The notes beneath the pieces were generated by a model. That model searched no databases, had not been told where the DNA came from, and saw only the letters and a program-made list of their open reading frames with translations. Positions 1 through 8,553 of a stretch of 64,000 nucleotides of DNA are shown here, piece after piece. The DNA lies in NCBI RefSeq assembly GCF_030149515.1, contig NZ_JASBRI010000007.1:1-64000 (forward strand). Direction: 5' to 3'. The position numbers were made by a program, and so were the translations under genes. Source of the DNA: Maricaulis sp. (GTDB lineage Bacteria > Pseudomonadota > Alphaproteobacteria > Caulobacterales > Maricaulaceae). Within the stretch, counting starts at the first letter, position 1. Each line of letters opens with the position of its first letter.

Positions 1-1593
1 ATCCAGATCGACGAGATGCTGGACAGTGGCCGCATCCCGTTCGGCGGGCCGACACGTGACGTGCTGCAGGCCTACCGGATGTTCGCCCATGACCGCGGCT
101 GGCTGGAGCGGCTGCGCGAGGCGGTGCGGCGCGGCCTGACCGCCGAGGCGGCGGTCGAACGCGTGCGGAACGAGAACCGGGCGCGGCTGATGAAGGCGGC
201 GGATCCGACCTTCCGCGAGCGCCTGCACGATCTGGAAGACCTCGCCAACCGCCTGCTGCGCCATCTCAATGGCGGTGCCAAGTCGTCGGCCGAGCTGCCC
301 GACAATGCGATCATTATCGCCCGCAATATCGGCCCGGCCGAACTGCTGGAATTCGATCGCGAGAAGCTCAAGGGCATCGCGCTGGAAGAAGGCTCGGCCC
401 AGTCACACGCTGCGATCGTCGCCAAGGCGCTCGGTATTCCGCTCGTCGGCCGTCTTGAAGGCGCGCTGGACCAGGCCGAAGACGGCGATCCGGTCATCCT
501 GGACGGCGAGTTCGGTGTGCTGCACATCCGGCCGCAGCTGGATGTTGCCGAGACCTACGATGCCCGTATCCAGACCCTTTCCGAGCGCCGCTTGTCCTAC
601 GCAGAACTGCGGGGGCCGGCGGTCTCGGCGGATGGTGTGAGGATCGGCCTGCACATGAATGCCGGTCTGCTGATCGAGTTGATGGCGCTGGACGAGACCG
701 GTGCCGATGGAGTCGGCCTTTTCCGCACCGAATTCCAGTTCATGGTCGCCGAGACCCTGCCGCGCCTGTCGGCCCAGTCGGCGGTCTACAAGTCGGTGCT
801 GGATGCGGCGGGCGAGCGGCCGGTCGTATTCCGCACGCTCGATCTGGGGGGCGACAAGGTTGCGCCCTTTGCGCCCTCGACCAAGGAACCCAATCCGGCG
901 CTTGGCTGGCGGGCGATCCGCATGGGACTCGACCGTCCCGGCCTGCTGCGCTACCAGCTGCGCGCCCTGATCCTGGCGGCGGGCGGACGGCCCTTGAAAG
1001 TCATGTTCCCGATGATCTCGGCGCCCTGGGAAGTGCGGGCCGCGCGCGACATGCTGGACCGCGAGCTGCGCCATGCCGAACGGGCCGGCTATGTCATGCC
1101 GTCGGATGTGAAGGTCGGCATCATGCTGGAGACGCCGGGCATGGCCTGGGCGCTGGAGCATGCGATTGACGCTGTCGATTTCGTCGCCGTCGGTGCCAAT
1201 GACCTGATGCAGTATTTTTTCGCGGCCGACCGGCAGAATTCGCGTGTCTCGGATCGGTACGATGTGCTGAGCCCGGCCGCCCTCGACCTTCTCAAACGGG
1301 TGCGTGATATCTGCGCCGAGCATGACACGCCGGTGTCCGTATGCGGCGAAATTGCCTCCAAGCCGCTGGAGGCTGCAGTCCTGATAGGCCTTGGTTACCG
1401 AAGTCTTTCCATGGCCGCGCCGAACATCGGTCCCATCAAGAAACTCGTCTCCGGTCTCGATGTCGAAAAACTTGGCACCTGGCTTGCGAGCCGGCTTCAG
1501 AGCCCCGCAGACAGTCTGCGTCCGCTTCTCCTCGAGGCAGGGGAAGACGCCGGATTGCCTCGCGAGGCTGTTGAAAACGGTCGAGGGATTTGA
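1..1593 (+). CDS. ptsP: phosphoenolpyruvate-protein phosphotransferase (PTS-Ntr enzyme I), 3' part
   Basis: Enzyme I of the nitrogen-type PTS takes a phosphate from PEP onto a histidine and passes it to NPr, feeding a regulatory rather than a sugar-uptake cascade. The frame is open from base 1, so the N-terminus (GAF domain and start) lies outside the window. What remains is the end of the EI N-terminal domain, the mobile domain with the phospho-acceptor motif SHAAIVAKALGIP (His codon 406-408) and the PEP-binding TIM barrel with GVGLFRTEF, FRTLDLGGDK and the active-site Cys motif VCGEIAS. The acceptor loop reads GSAQSH, where GG.TSH is more usual. The C-terminus is complete. The rodZ-like gene follows after 78 bases. 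The family is clear; ptsP rather than ptsI is inferred from lineage, as no HPr or EII gene is nearby. Confidence 0.93.
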   Translation: MQIDEMLDSGRIPFGGPTRDVLQAYRMFAHDRGWLERLREAVRRGLTAEAAVERVRNENRARLMKAADPTFRERLHDLEDLANRLLRHLNGGAKSSAELPDNAIIIARNIGPAELLEFDREKLKGIALEEGSAQSHAAIVAKALGIPLVGRLEGALDQAEDGDPVILDGEFGVLHIRPQLDVAETYDARIQTLSERRLSYAELRGPAVSADGVRIGLHMNAGLLIELMALDETGADGVGLFRTEFQFMVAETLPRLSAQSAVYKSVLDAAGERPVVFRTLDLGGDKVAPFAPSTKEPNPALGWRAIRMGLDRPGLLRYQLRALILAAGGRPLKVMFPMISAPWEVRAARDMLDRELRHAERAGYVMPSDVKVGIMLETPGMAWALEHAIDAVDFVAVGANDLMQYFFAADRQNSRVSDRYDVLSPAALDLLKRVRDICAEHDTPVSVCGEIASKPLEAAVLIGLGYRSLSMAAPNIGPIKKLVSGLDVEKLGTWLASRLQSPADSLRPLLLEAGEDAGLPREAVENGRGI

Positions 1594-1671
1594 TCTTATA
1601 GGGCGGGGTTAGGGCAAAGTTACCCTTAATTGCGTTCTTGGGTGACGATCGCTCCGGGGAGAGAGCGGTAG

Positions 1672-2538
1672 ATGGCTATGATGGGTCAAGCGTCGGGTGC
1701 GGACTTTGTTCCGGTTGATGCTGTCTATGCTGACGACAGCATCGGGTATGTGCAATTGACGGCCGGCGACCGGCTGCGCGATGCACGGTCGAAGATGAAC
1801 CTGTCGCTCAAGCAGGCCGCCGAACGCACCCGGATCCGCGTCGATTATCTTGAAGCCCTTGAAAACATGGACCCGCGCGGTCTGCCGGCGCGGGCCTATG
1901 CTGTCGGTTATCTGCGCACCTATGCCAGCTTCCTGTCGCTGGAACCGTCCGGCGTTGTCGAACAGTTCAAACGCGAGGTCGACACCGAGACCGGCCGGGC
2001 CCAGCCTTCTGCCGCGGCCAAGACGCGCGACCCGATCAAACTGCCCCGCGGCGTGTTTGGGGCGGTCCTCATTCTCGCCGCTGTCGCCGCCGTCGCCTGG
2101 TGGTATTCCGAGAACGCCAGCCCGATCGGCGGGTTGGGAAATCCGCCTTCGCCGCCGGACGCCGCGCCGGACTGGGCCCGGGCCGATTTTGACGTGGCGG
2201 CCGAAGCGCCCACCATCGAGGACATCTGGTCGGGCCTGCCTCTCGGGGAGACTGCGACCATGTCGTCCGCGGTGGTGATGCGCGCCATGACGCCGACATG
2301 GATCGAGGTTCGCGACGCATCGGGCCGTATCCTGTTTTCCCGCGAACTGGGTGCGGGCGAGACCTATCATGCGCTGGAAGCGGGTCTGACCGTGTCCGCC
2401 GCCAATGCCGGCGCGATCCAGCTCGAGCGCAACGGTCAGGCCGTCGGCCTGCTGGGGGCGGCCGGCGTGCCGGTCGAGAATCTTCCCGTGATGGCCCGGG
2501 TCGAGACCGGGACCGGCGAAAACGTCCAGCCGCAATAA
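1672..2538 (+). CDS. rodZ: RodZ-like helix-turn-helix membrane protein (DUF4115)
   Basis: RodZ-type proteins link the MreB cytoskeleton to the elongation machinery and help set cell shape. The 288-residue product has an N-terminal HTH_25-type domain (about residues 30-95, with LSLKQAAERTRIRVDYLEALE), a low-complexity linker, one transmembrane helix (about 124-143, rich in A, V, I and L) and a C-terminal periplasmic DUF4115-like beta domain (about 200-280, TWIEVRDASGRILFSRELGAG). The chosen ATG follows a purine-rich GGGGAGAGAG; two more ATGs lie at codons 3 and 4. Its place directly before ispG matches the rodZ-ispG order of many proteobacteria, which supports the name more than sequence similarity alone. 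Confidence 0.82.
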   Translation: MAMMGQASGADFVPVDAVYADDSIGYVQLTAGDRLRDARSKMNLSLKQAAERTRIRVDYLEALENMDPRGLPARAYAVGYLRTYASFLSLEPSGVVEQFKREVDTETGRAQPSAAAKTRDPIKLPRGVFGAVLILAAVAAVAWWYSENASPIGGLGNPPSPPDAAPDWARADFDVAAEAPTIEDIWSGLPLGETATMSSAVVMRAMTPTWIEVRDASGRILFSRELGAGETYHALEAGLTVSAANAGAIQLERNGQAVGLLGAAGVPVENLPVMARVETGTGENVQPQ

Positions 2539-2623
2539 ACTGTCGCACCCCGGTCGCAACAGCGGCTGTTAGACGTTATATCCGGGCTGACGCGGCAGTA
2601 CCGGCCGCGAACGGAGTGACGGC

Positions 2624-3769
2624 ATGTCGCAAACCGACAAGGATCCTCGCAGCGTTCGCCCCTGGCGCATGATTGAACGGCGCGCGACACGCACCGTGCG
2701 TGTCGGCGGCCTGGAAGTGGGCGGCGATGCGCCGATCAGCGTCCAGACCATGACCAATACGCCGACGGCCGACGCCGCGGCGACGATCGCCCAGATCCGG
2801 CGCTGCGAAGAGGCCGGGGCCGACCTGATCCGTGTCTCCTGTCCCGATGAGGAGTCGACGGCGGCCTTCAGGCAGATCGCCCGGGCCGCCACAGTGCCGC
2901 TGATCGCCGATATCCATTTCCACTACAAGCGCGGCATCGAGGCGGCCGAGGCCGGCGCCGCCTGCCTTCGTATCAATCCGGGCAATATTGGCTCGATGGA
3001 CCGGGTGAAGGATGTCGTACAGGCCGCGCGTGATAATGATTGCGCGATCCGGATCGGCGTCAATGCGGGTTCGCTGGAGCGCCACCTGCTGGAAAAATAC
3101 GGCGAGCCCTGTCCCGAAGCGATGGTCGAGAGCGCGCTGGAGCATGCGCGTATCCTGGAAGAGCTGGATTTCCGCAATTACAAGATTTCGGTGAAGGCGT
3201 CCGATGCCTTCCTGACCGTTGCTGCCTACATGGCCCTGGCCGAGGCGACCGATGCCCCGCTGCACCTTGGCGTTACCGAGGCGGGAGGGCTGCGCACGGG
3301 GACCGTGAAGTCGTCGATCGGTATCGGTTCGCTGCTCTGGGCCGGGATCGGCGACACGATCCGGGTCTCCCTCTCCGCCGAGCCGGAAGAGGAGGTGAAG
3401 GTCGGCTTCGACATCCTCAAATCCCTGGGCCTGCGGACCCGCGGGGTCAACATCATTGCCTGCCCGTCCTGTGCGCGGCAGGGGTTCGATGTCATCCGCA
3501 CCGTGGAGAAGCTGGAACAGCGCCTGGCGCACATTTCCGAGCCAATATCGCTGTCCATCATCGGCTGCGTGGTCAACGGGCCGGGCGAAGCGCTGATGAC
3601 CGATCTGGGTTTCACCGGCGGGGGCGCGGGACGCGGCAAGATGTATGTCGCCGGCCGGCCCGACCACAATGTCTCCAATGAGGAGATGATCGATCACATC
3701 GTCGAAATGGTCGAAACGCGGGCAGCGCAGATGAAGGCTGAGCGCGAGCAGGCGACGGCCGCAGAATAA
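2624..3769 (+). CDS. ispG: 4-hydroxy-3-methylbut-2-en-1-yl diphosphate synthase
   Basis: IspG (GcpE) carries out the penultimate step of the MEP isoprenoid pathway, reducing methylerythritol cyclodiphosphate to HMBPP with a [4Fe-4S] cluster. The 381-residue protein has the TIM-barrel half, with [20 protein letters not shown] near the N-terminus, and the C-terminal cluster domain. The three cysteine ligands are visible in [10 protein letters not shown] (C280, C283) and [12 protein letters not shown] (C315), with the fourth ligand Glu322. The length is that of the two-domain bacterial form. A GGAG-containing site precedes the ATG. It lies 85 bases after the rodZ-like gene on the same strand. 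Confidence 0.97.
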   Translation: MSQTDKDPRSVRPWRMIERRATRTVRVGGLEVGGDAPISVQTMTNTPTADAAATIAQIRRCEEAGADLIRVSCPDEESTAAFRQIARAATVPLIADIHFHYKRGIEAAEAGAACLRINPGNIGSMDRVKDVVQAARDNDCAIRIGVNAGSLERHLLEKYGEPCPEAMVESALEHARILEELDFRNYKISVKASDAFLTVAAYMALAEATDAPLHLGVTEAGGLRTGTVKSSIGIGSLLWAGIGDTIRVSLSAEPEEEVKVGFDILKSLGLRTRGVNIIACPSCARQGFDVIRTVEKLEQRLAHISEPISLSIIGCVVNGPGEALMTDLGFTGGGAGRGKMYVAGRPDHNVSNEEMIDHIVEMVETRAAQMKAEREQATAAE

Positions 3770-3882
3770 ACCTATTCCGGGCTGTGCGCGGATACTGGCC
3801 AATCCCGGTTGCGGTGCTAGTTTGCAATTATCAGGCGAGCCCCTGACCCCACTGCTCCAATTGCGAGAAGGTCGACCGGAAA

Positions 3883-4239
3883 ATGGCTCTGACAGTTTAC
3901 GGACTGAAAAATTGCGACACTTGCCGCAAGGCACTGAAAGACATGGTTGATGCCGGCGTGGTACATCGCTTCGTCGATATCCGGGAAGATGCCGACCGCG
4001 TTCGGAAAGTCCCCGCCTGGATCGATGCTGTAGGGCCTCAGGCGTTGATCAACACGCGGTCCACGACTTGGCGCAACCTGTCCGGCGAAGACCGGTCCAT
4101 CGCCGAGGAGGATCCGGCCGGTCTCCTGATCGCGCATCCGACCCTGATCAAGCGCCCGATTGTGGAGTTCGGTGATAAGGTGACGGTGGGCTGGACACCG
4201 GCGGTCAAACGGTCGGTCATCGAAGGTATGGCCGGCTAG
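3883..4239 (+). CDS. ArsC/Spx/YffB-family thioredoxin-fold protein
   Basis: A 118-residue thioredoxin-fold protein of the ArsC/Spx superfamily. It begins with TVYGLKNCDTCRKALKDM, a CxxC (C11, C14) at the start of the first helix, as in YffB/ArsC-like proteins whose physiological substrate is mostly unknown. The family core ends with RPIVEFGDKVTVGWTP, comparable to the conserved RP..E motif of arsenate reductases. No other arsenic gene is nearby, so arsenate reduction is not supported by context; a glutathione- or thiol-dependent reductase is as likely. Its stop codon shares CTAG (4236-4239) with the convergent protease gene. Confidence 0.8.
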   Translation: MALTVYGLKNCDTCRKALKDMVDAGVVHRFVDIREDADRVRKVPAWIDAVGPQALINTRSTTWRNLSGEDRSIAEEDPAGLLIAHPTLIKRPIVEFGDKVTVGWTPAVKRSVIEGMAG

Positions 4240-5327
4240 TCGACCAGCGTCTCCACATCGATCAGGACGTCGATCCTGTCGCCGGCGCGCAGCAGCGTAA
4301 CGAGCAGGTCGGCGCCGGGATTCGCATCGCAATCGCGGGATATCAGCGGTTCGCCGTTGAAATGGGTCACCACATCCCCGACCTGAATTCCCGCCCGTTC
4401 GGCCGGCGCGCCTGCCAGAACACCGGCAACCCGCAAGCCAATATCGTTGGGGGCCAGGATCATGCCGTGGCCGTAGATCGGATCGAATGCGATCGCGGCC
4501 GGCAGATCGTTGCGCACGATCTGGACGCGGTCCTGGACCGGATCGAAGGTCCAGGTGAAATAGCGCATTATCCGTCCGCCGATCAGCTCGCTGCCGGGCG
4601 TGGATTGCAGGGTCGGTCTTTCCAGCCGGTGAGGTCCCATTCGGACCTGCCCGTCGAGGCGCGCGCCGGAGCGCGGCTCCACGGTGCGAAAACGCATGGC
4701 CGCGCCGACGGCCCGGGGGGCTTCGACGGTCGGATAGCGGTCGATATCGTTGATCGCGAGCACGGTCTGCGCCGCGCCGCTGTCGATCAGCATACGTCGC
4801 GTGCGGCCGGGAAAATGCATCTGCAGCCAGGGGCGCTTGTCCGGCCCGTCCGCGTCGAAGATGGTCTGCCCGTCGGGGGGCGGCAACCGGCCGTCGCGAA
4901 TCCGGATCTGTTCACTCTCATAATCGAGTATCAGCAAACGGTCTCCGAAGGCATCATAGGCCAGGACGCCGTCGATTTCCCGTCCCAGGGAACGCGACAA
5001 GTGGTCCAGGTCGGTCACACGCGCACGCAGGCTGTGATAGGTGACCGGCCCGGCCGTGGCGTTACGGATGCGCACGCGCGTACTGTCGATCCGATGACCT
5101 GCCACGCGCTCCAGACTGTCCGGGTCGACATAGGTTGTCGTGGCGCCGGTGTCGTGCAGGAACCACAAGGTCCGCTCTTCCGGCCGGCCGTCATCCGCTG
5201 AAAGCGTGAGAGGAACCATGAAATAGCCGCGGCACATCTCGGTGGGAACGGCGTGTTCGTCAGGCTGCGCATGGGCGTGAAGATTGCCGCCCAGGCAGGC
5301 TGCGACTAAGACAGGAAACCATTTCAT
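4236..5327 (-). CDS. secreted retropepsin-like aspartyl protease with PDZ domain
   Basis: The product (363 residues from the chosen ATG) starts with a signal peptide (MKWFPVLVAACLGGNLHAHA). Two aspartyl-protease motifs follow, LHDTGATTTYVD in the first half and LIDSGAAQTVLAI in the second, so both half-sites of a pepsin/retropepsin-like fold are present in one chain. A PDZ domain closes the protein (VAGVLAGAPAERAGIQVGDVV). The arrangement suggests periplasmic proteolysis with PDZ-guided substrate binding; the substrate is unknown. The start at 5327 is preferred over an upstream in-frame ATG at 5369 because GGGGGCGGAG precedes it, it begins the signal peptide, and the longer form would overlap the divergent LOG gene. 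Confidence 0.82.
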   Translation of the reverse strand: MKWFPVLVAACLGGNLHAHAQPDEHAVPTEMCRGYFMVPLTLSADDGRPEERTLWFLHDTGATTTYVDPDSLERVAGHRIDSTRVRIRNATAGPVTYHSLRARVTDLDHLSRSLGREIDGVLAYDAFGDRLLILDYESEQIRIRDGRLPPPDGQTIFDADGPDKRPWLQMHFPGRTRRMLIDSGAAQTVLAINDIDRYPTVEAPRAVGAAMRFRTVEPRSGARLDGQVRMGPHRLERPTLQSTPGSELIGGRIMRYFTWTFDPVQDRVQIVRNDLPAAIAFDPIYGHGMILAPNDIGLRVAGVLAGAPAERAGIQVGDVVTHFNGEPLISRDCDANPGADLLVTLLRAGDRIDVLIDVETLVD

Positions 5328-5367
5328 CGATTGCTCCGCCCCCATCCTTCGGTCGAACAGGTTGGCC

Positions 5368-5949
5368 ATGAAATCCGTTTGTGTCTATTGCGGTTCAAAC
5401 TCCGGACAGGATCCGGCCTTTGTCGCAGCGGCGCGTGCTGTCGGCGAGACCCTGGCCGGGCGTGGCGTGCGGCTGGTCTATGGTGGCGGCCAGGTCGGGC
5501 TGATGGGCGAAATGGCCGATGCCGCGCTCGCCGCCGGCGGGGAGGTGCACGGCGTGATTCCCGAATTCCTCGCCCTAAAGGAAATCGCCCACATGGAGCT
5601 CACCCAGCTGCACGTGGTCCGCTCCATGCACGCCCGCAAGGCAAAGATGGTGGAATTGTCGGAGGGCTTCATCGCCCTGCCGGGCGGCATCGGCACGATG
5701 GAGGAATTGTTCGAGGTCTGGACCTGGGCCCAGCTCGGACAGCACCGGCATCCGGTCGGCCTTTTGAACGTCGAGGGCTATTACGACGAACTCGTCGCCT
5801 TCCTCGACAAGATGACCGGCCAGGGCTTCCTCGCACCCGGACATCGTGGCGCCCTGTTTGTGGCCGATACGGTCGACAAACTGCTCGACGGGTTCGACGC
5901 CTACGAGGCACCGGACGCCGATGTGCGCATCAAGACGGGGCAGACCTAG
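5368..5949 (+). CDS. LOG family protein (TIGR00730 type)
   Basis: Members of this Rossmann-fold family hydrolyse nucleotide 5'-monophosphates at the N-glycosidic bond; the best studied release cytokinin bases (LOG). The 193-residue protein starts MKSVCVYCGSNSGQDPAF and carries the signature LPGGIGTMEELFEVWTWAQLG, the PGG.GT..E phosphate-binding and catalytic motif, as well as VYGGGQVGLMG. The start was placed at the MKSVCVYC ATG: the 28 codons upstream belong to the promoter and divergent-gene region. Only 40 bases separate it from the divergent aspartyl protease start. The bacterial substrate is not settled, so no gene symbol is given. Confidence 0.9.
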   Translation: MKSVCVYCGSNSGQDPAFVAAARAVGETLAGRGVRLVYGGGQVGLMGEMADAALAAGGEVHGVIPEFLALKEIAHMELTQLHVVRSMHARKAKMVELSEGFIALPGGIGTMEELFEVWTWAQLGQHRHPVGLLNVEGYYDELVAFLDKMTGQGFLAPGHRGALFVADTVDKLLDGFDAYEAPDADVRIKTGQT

Positions 5950-5972
5950 GGGCGATGCCAGCGCCAGGCGGA

Positions 5973-6329
5973 TCATCGCTCCGGCGGTACATCGCCGGTC
6001 TCGCCCAGCGAGTGATCCGGGCAGTGACCGCGCAGTGCCACCGCGGCGCTGTCATCGGCCCGCGGTTCGCGGGTTCCGACCCGGTTTTCGCAGTCTTCGT
6101 TCGATGTCGCGGGCGCCTGCGGGCCCAGGGTGAATTGGGGCTCGCCCATGTCGGGTTGGGGCATGCCGGGTTCGGGCAGGGGTTGCGGGGCGATAGGTTC
6201 GGGCTCCGGCGCGGCGATATCGATGTCCGGATTGGTCATCTCCGGTTCCGGCGGCGTGCCCTCCGACTGTTGCGCCAGGGCCGGGGCCGTCAGGGCCAGT
6301 GATGTGGCCAGGATCATCGTGCGATGCAT
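5973..6329 (-). CDS. small secreted proline/glutamate-rich hypothetical protein
   Basis: A 118-residue protein with a clear signal peptide (MHRTMILATSLALTAPALAQ) followed by a low-complexity segment rich in Pro, Glu and Met (about residues 22-70, with PEPEMTNPD and PEPGMPQPDMGEP). The C-terminus has two cysteines (EDCENR, LRGHCPDH) that could form one disulfide. A strong GGGAGG site lies just before the ATG, so the gene is probably real. No family was recognised. It is convergent with the LOG gene (23-base gap) and downstream of ubiD on the same strand. Confidence 0.6.
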   Translation of the reverse strand: MHRTMILATSLALTAPALAQQSEGTPPEPEMTNPDIDIAAPEPEPIAPQPLPEPGMPQPDMGEPQFTLGPQAPATSNEDCENRVGTREPRADDSAAVALRGHCPDHSLGETGDVPPER

Positions 6330-6400
6330 GATGGGACCTCCCATTGTCTTGCGTCCGCGCGGGACGCTGGGAAGGCGATGTGACGAGATTTTGGCGACGC

Positions 6401-7903
6401 TCAGCCGATTGCCAGCTGAGCCCAGATCGCGTCGATCCGCGCCTTTGTCTCGTCATCCATGTCAAGCTTTTCACCCCATTCCCGGTCTGTCTCGCCGTCC
6501 ATCTTGTTGGTGGCATCCAGGCCGATCTTCGAGCCGAGGCCGGAGACCGGAGAGGCAAAGTCGAGATAGTCGATGGGTGTGTTTTCTATTGTGACGATGT
6601 CGCGCGCCGGATCCATGCGCGTGGAAACCGCCCACATCACATCCTTCCAGTCGCGCGTATTGACGTCCTCGTCCACGACGATGATCCATTTCGTGTACAT
6701 GAATTGTCTCAGATAGGACCACGCCCCCATCATCACCCGCTTGGCATGGCCGGCATAGGCCTTCTTCATCGAGATCACGGCGATGCGGTAGGAACAGCCC
6801 TCCGGCGGCAGCCAGAAATCGGTGATCTCCGGGAACTGTTGCTGGATCAGCGGTATGAAGACCTCGTTGAGGGCCTCGCCCAGCACCGACGGCTCGTCCG
6901 GCGGCCGGCCGGTATAGGTGGTCAGATAGATCGGGTCTTTCCGCATGGTGATGGCGGAAATCTCGAAGACCGGAAAGTGCTCGACGGAATTGTAGTAGCC
7001 TGTGTGATCGCCATAGGGCCCTTCCGGGCCGTACTCGTCCAGCAGGACGTGGCCTTCCAGCACGATCTCGGCCTCGGCCGGCACTTTCAGCGGCACGGTC
7101 TTGCAGTCGATCAACTCGGCCTTCTTGCCGCGCAGGAGTCCGGCGAACTGGTATTCGGAAAGCGTGTCCGGCACCGGGGTCACGGCGGCCAGGATGGTCC
7201 CCGGATCGGCGCCCAGAACGGCCGCGGCGGGCAATGGCTCGGGGCGTTCCTTTTTCCAGCGCTGATAATGCTGAGCGCCGCCACGATGCTTCAGCCAGCG
7301 CATAAGGGTGCGGGTCTTGCCCAGCTTCTGCATGCGGTAGATGCCGAGATTGAAATCGTCCGTGCGATCCTTGCCCGGCCCTTTGGTGACGACCAGCGGC
7401 CAGGTGATTAGCGGTGCCGGTTCGCCAGGCCAGCAGGTCTGGATGGGCAGGCGGTCGAGATCGATATCCTCACCGGTCAGCACTACCTCCTGGCAGGGTG
7501 CCTTCGAGACGTTTTTGGGCCGCATGGACATTACGGTCTTTGCCAGCGGCAGCATCTCCAGCGCGTCCTTCACGCCGCGCGGGGGTTCGGGCTGGCGCAG
7601 GAAGGCGAGCAGTTCGCCGACCTCGCGCAATTCCTCGCCCGTCGTGCGCGCCTCGCCGCCCAGCGTGACCGCCTGGGCAACGCGTTTCACCGTGCCGAAC
7701 AGGTTCACAAGGCACGGCATTGCGCTTTTTTCGCCCTTTTCGTTGACGACATTCTCGAACAGGAGGGCCGGTCCGCCCGCATGCAGGGTGCGGCGATGAA
7801 TTTCGGTCATTTCCCGGTCGGTCGAGACGGGGTGGGAAATGCGAACCAGATCGCCTTCAGCTTCCAGCTGGTCGAGAAATTCGCGCAGGGATTTGTAGGC
7901 CAT
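6401..7903 (-). CDS. ubiD: UbiD-family prenylated-FMN decarboxylase
   Basis: UbiD removes the carboxyl group of 3-polyprenyl-4-hydroxybenzoate in ubiquinone synthesis, using prenylated FMN made by UbiX. The 500-residue protein has the family length and motifs, including [14 protein letters not shown] at the start, a central [15 protein letters not shown] segment and metal/prFMN-site sequences such as [14 protein letters not shown]. The MAYKSLREF start, preceded by GCGGAG, is preferred over an ATG five codons upstream. No ubiX or other ubi gene is in the window. The family also contains decarboxylases for other aromatic acids, but the length and N-terminus fit the ubiquinone enzyme best. Confidence 0.9.
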   Translation of the reverse strand: MAYKSLREFLDQLEAEGDLVRISHPVSTDREMTEIHRRTLHAGGPALLFENVVNEKGEKSAMPCLVNLFGTVKRVAQAVTLGGEARTTGEELREVGELLAFLRQPEPPRGVKDALEMLPLAKTVMSMRPKNVSKAPCQEVVLTGEDIDLDRLPIQTCWPGEPAPLITWPLVVTKGPGKDRTDDFNLGIYRMQKLGKTRTLMRWLKHRGGAQHYQRWKKERPEPLPAAAVLGADPGTILAAVTPVPDTLSEYQFAGLLRGKKAELIDCKTVPLKVPAEAEIVLEGHVLLDEYGPEGPYGDHTGYYNSVEHFPVFEISAITMRKDPIYLTTYTGRPPDEPSVLGEALNEVFIPLIQQQFPEITDFWLPPEGCSYRIAVISMKKAYAGHAKRVMMGAWSYLRQFMYTKWIIVVDEDVNTRDWKDVMWAVSTRMDPARDIVTIENTPIDYLDFASPVSGLGSKIGLDATNKMDGETDREWGEKLDMDDETKARIDAIWAQLAIG

Positions 7904-8115
7904 AGACCGGCTCCGCAAGTCAGCTGCATCGAAACTGCAATTCCCGCGGCAAAAGTCCAGCGCGCTATACGCCGCGCAAGCAGGCGGATGTCCGTTTTGA
8001 CGGCGGTTTGTCGGCGCTTGACGCGACTGTGATTCAAATTGTCGCGACCGGGTTGAAACTCTTTTGGCGCTTCCGCGTTAAAGGGCGGTCCCAAGAGGTT
8101 TGAAGGCGTTTTCCC

Positions 8116-8553
8116 ATGCTGCATCGAATGGTTCTGGTGGCCCGCTCCAATGTCGAGCTGGGCCGGGGGGCGCTGAACGGCGATCTCGGCATCATGCTGT
8201 CCCGTCTCATGAAGGCTTCGGTCGACGGATGCATGACCGGTGCGCTGCTCTGGGAGAGCGGGCATTTTCTGGAAGTGCTCGAAGGCGACCGCGAGACGCT
8301 CAACGAATTTCGCGCGCGGATTACCGGCGATGCGCGCATCGAACGGCTGCAGGTGCTCGAGTTTTTGCCGCTGTTGCGGCGGGAATACTCCACCTGGGCT
8401 ATAGCCAGGCGCCGCCACGACAGAGCCGGTCCGGACCTGCTGCGCGACCTCGCCGGCGGCCGGGTCTCCGCCGAAAAGGTGCGTTTCGTGCTTCGCGAGA
8501 GTCTGGCAGCGGGTCCGCTGGCGGAATCGCCGCCATTGGTGGTCGCGGCCTAG
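8116..8553 (+). CDS. BLUF-fold protein lacking the photochemical residues
   Basis: A 145-residue single-domain protein with the BLUF fold signature: an N-terminal beta strand (MLHRMVLVARS), TGALLWESGHFLEVLEG and a late YSTWAIA. Normal BLUF domains sense blue light through a Tyr-Gln-flavin network. Aligned by eye to that pattern, the photoactive Tyr is Leu7, the following Ser is Ala9, the flavin-binding Asn is replaced by Ala34/Ser35, the key Gln is Glu53 and the late Met is Ile, while the Trp is kept. Such a domain should not show BLUF photochemistry. No effector domain is fused. The stop shares CTAG with the convergent serine hydrolase. Confidence 0.78.
   Translation: MLHRMVLVARSNVELGRGALNGDLGIMLSRLMKASVDGCMTGALLWESGHFLEVLEGDRETLNEFRARITGDARIERLQVLEFLPLLRREYSTWAIARRRHDRAGPDLLRDLAGGRVSAEKVRFVLRESLAAGPLAESPPLVVAA

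Noticed and set aside
3883-4239. Arsenate reductase (arsC) as a functional name
   Set aside because: Only the thioredoxin-fold CxxC and RP motifs support the superfamily; no ars operon is present, so only the broad family is reported.
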